Assembly: GCA_903831165.1 (NCBI GenBank)
Contig: CAIKWV010000281.1
Location: 1-6,058, forward strand
DNA length: 6,058 bases
Reading direction: 5' to 3'
From: an uncultured cyanobacterium
Lineage (GTDB): Bacteria > Cyanobacteriota > Cyanobacteriia > PCC-6307 > Cyanobiaceae
The notes under the pieces: generated by a model
The model's input: only the letters and a program-made list of their open reading frames with translations
What the model was told of the DNA's origin: nothing
The model's database searches: none
Made by a program: the position numbers and the translations under genes
Shown here: piece after piece, positions 5,253 to 6,058 of the stretch
Layout of the letters: each line of letters opens with the position of its first letter
How positions within the stretch are numbered: the first letter of the stretch is position 1

Positions 5253-6058
5253 CAAAATGCCCCCCGCTGGGCCGCGAGACCCTGCAGCAGCAGGGATCCG
5301 TAGGGCTGCCAATCGAGCTGTTGCGCCCGCACCCCCAGCATCTCCTCCACCAGATCCTGGCCCAGGATTTCGGCGGTGATCAGCAGTCGCACGCTGCGCA
5401 GTTCAGGTTGCTGGCGATGGTAAAAAACCAGGCAGCGCTTGAGCTCTTCCGCCAGCTCAGCCCCACCGATCGGCAAGCAGCGCTCAAACACCGGCAGGCC
5501 GTTGTGAAACAGCCAGAGCTTGCACTCCAGTTCATCGGGCACCAGTAGCACCAGCAGTCGCTCCGGCGGAGCTTCCGCCAACTCGTCGGCGAGGGCCGCC
5601 AGCAGGCAGCTCTGGGCCGGAGCCAGCCGGTCGAGCTTGGCCCCCGCCAGCGAGAAGACCTCGATCCAGCCATCCACCAACTTGCGGTACGCCGCCACCA
5701 TCAGCGACTGGGGGGGCGAGCCGGGCAGAACCTGAAAATCGAGATAGGCCTCCTCCAGGGTGAAGGGAAGATTGAGATCGGGATCAATGCTCCGCAGCTC
5801 CTCCTCCGGATCGGCAGGCAGCTCGCCGTCAGCCCAGACGATCACGCGCCAGTGAGCTGCCTCGTAAGGCAACACGGCCTGGACATAGGCATCCTGCTGA
5901 TTTTCATTGACCAGCAGATCGCCGATCAGATCGCCGAGGGGCTCCCGCTCCAGGACTTGCTCGAGCCCATCTTCTGAGCCAAAACGCATTATTTCTTTGA
6001 AGACAACGAAACGTGTTTTCTGGCCGTCAGGACAGGCAAAGCCACTTCCATGAGACAC
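5252..6058 (-). CDS. pilM: Type IV pilus assembly protein PilM (N-terminus outside window)
   Basis: PilM is the actin-like cytoplasmic protein that binds the PilN tail. The frame is open to the window edge, giving 268 visible codons. Numbered from the edge, family features are: PLGDLIGDLL (40-49), matching the EALxxLL helix; LPFTLEEAYLDFQVL (97-111), matching the PilM IPFPLxEVxLDxQVL signature; VAAYRKLVDGWIEVFSLAGA (121-140); LWLFHNGLPVFERCLPIGG (181-199), matching the xxFRNGxPVFTRxIPIGG segment; and LGVRAQQLDWQPYG near the end (241-254). The first strand of the actin fold (GxDIGxxxIK in other PilMs) is not visible, so the gene probably starts to the right of the window. A start at the ATG at 5989 is an alternative, since the outermost 78 bases are only about 45% GC and could hold a promoter. 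The usual nucleotide-binding glycines seem to be missing. It overlaps pilN by one base. Confidence 0.8.
   Translation of the reverse strand: MSHGSGFACPDGQKTRFVVFKEIMRFGSEDGLEQVLEREPLGDLIGDLLVNENQQDAYVQAVLPYEAAHWRVIVWADGELPADPEEELRSIDPDLNLPFTLEEAYLDFQVLPGSPPQSLMVAAYRKLVDGWIEVFSLAGAKLDRLAPAQSCLLAALADELAEAPPERLLVLLVPDELECKLWLFHNGLPVFERCLPIGGAELAEELKRCLVFYHRQQPELRSVRLLITAEILGQDLVEEMLGVRAQQLDWQPYGSLLLQGLAAQRGAF
5260..5265 (-). promoter_or_regulatory. Ribosome binding site of pilN
   Basis: A GGGGGG run on the minus strand lies seven bases before the ATG at 5252 and inside the last codons of pilM. It is a purine-rich, G-only variant of a Shine-Dalgarno. It decides between the two possible pilN starts in favour of the one giving a single-base overlap with pilM. 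Confidence 0.5.

Noticed and set aside
5253..5312. Longer pilN beginning at the ATG at 5312
   Set aside because: It would overlap pilM by 61 bases and add residues with no relation to PilN. The TGATG junction and the G-rich ribosome binding site favour the ATG at 5252.
5914..5937. Direct repeat CAGATCGCCGA at 5914-5924 and 5927-5937
   Set aside because: It lies inside pilM and encodes the repeated GDL of GDLIGDLL. It is explained by the protein sequence and too short to be a regulatory or mobile-element repeat.
1..6058. GCGATCGC repeats (HIP1) typical of many cyanobacteria
   Set aside because: I found no exact copy in the window, only near matches such as CCGATCGCC, so this common cyanobacterial marker cannot be annotated.
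1..6058. CRISPR array, tRNA, rRNA or intact insertion sequence
   Set aside because: No regularly spaced repeats outside the coding pentapeptide array, no cloverleaf-like sequence and no transposase reading frame were seen on either strand.

Overview
The window looks like chromosomal DNA from a GC-rich cyanobacterium, most likely a picocyanobacterium of the Synechococcus/Cyanobium group. This rests on protein character: a secretin of the cyanobacterial PilQ type, a pilM-pilN-pilO-pilQ order with no pilP, and a secreted Leu-phased pentapeptide-repeat protein. It also rests on the high-GC coding sequence and the absence of the GCGATCGC palindrome that is abundant in many other cyanobacteria. No database search was possible, so the genus assignment is inference.

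The right-hand three quarters (1433-6058) is one tightly packed minus-strand operon for the type IV pilus alignment complex and outer-membrane pore. In transcription order it holds pilM (start probably beyond the right edge), pilN, pilO and pilQ. pilM and pilN overlap by one base (TGATG), pilN and pilO by four bases (ATGA), and pilQ follows pilO after 44 bases. PilM is an actin-like cytoplasmic protein. PilN and PilO are single-pass inner-membrane proteins that build the periplasmic ring. PilQ is the secretin through which the pilus leaves the cell. Together they link the cytoplasmic pilus motor to the outer-membrane pore, serving twitching/phototactic motility, adhesion or DNA uptake. The operon promoter is not in the window.

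The left part (83-1009, plus strand) encodes a 308-residue exported protein. It has a signal peptide, a CxxC motif, sixteen unbroken pentapeptide units forming a predicted four-turn beta-helix, a TPR-like helical region and a hydrophobic C-terminus. Its function is unknown. It converges on pilQ, and the 423-base gap between them (1010-1432) carries no convincing gene. That gap does contain several inverted repeats that could end transcription from one or both sides, including a 12-of-13-base-pair imperfect hairpin that overlaps a mutually exclusive alternative hairpin.

Nothing in the window amounts to a clearly new system. The points most worth a second look are the apparently degenerate nucleotide-binding motifs of PilM, the altered N-terminus of PilN, the disordered insert and tail of PilO in a system without PilP, a sharp GC dip inside the pilQ secretin domain, and the overlapping hairpins between the convergent genes.
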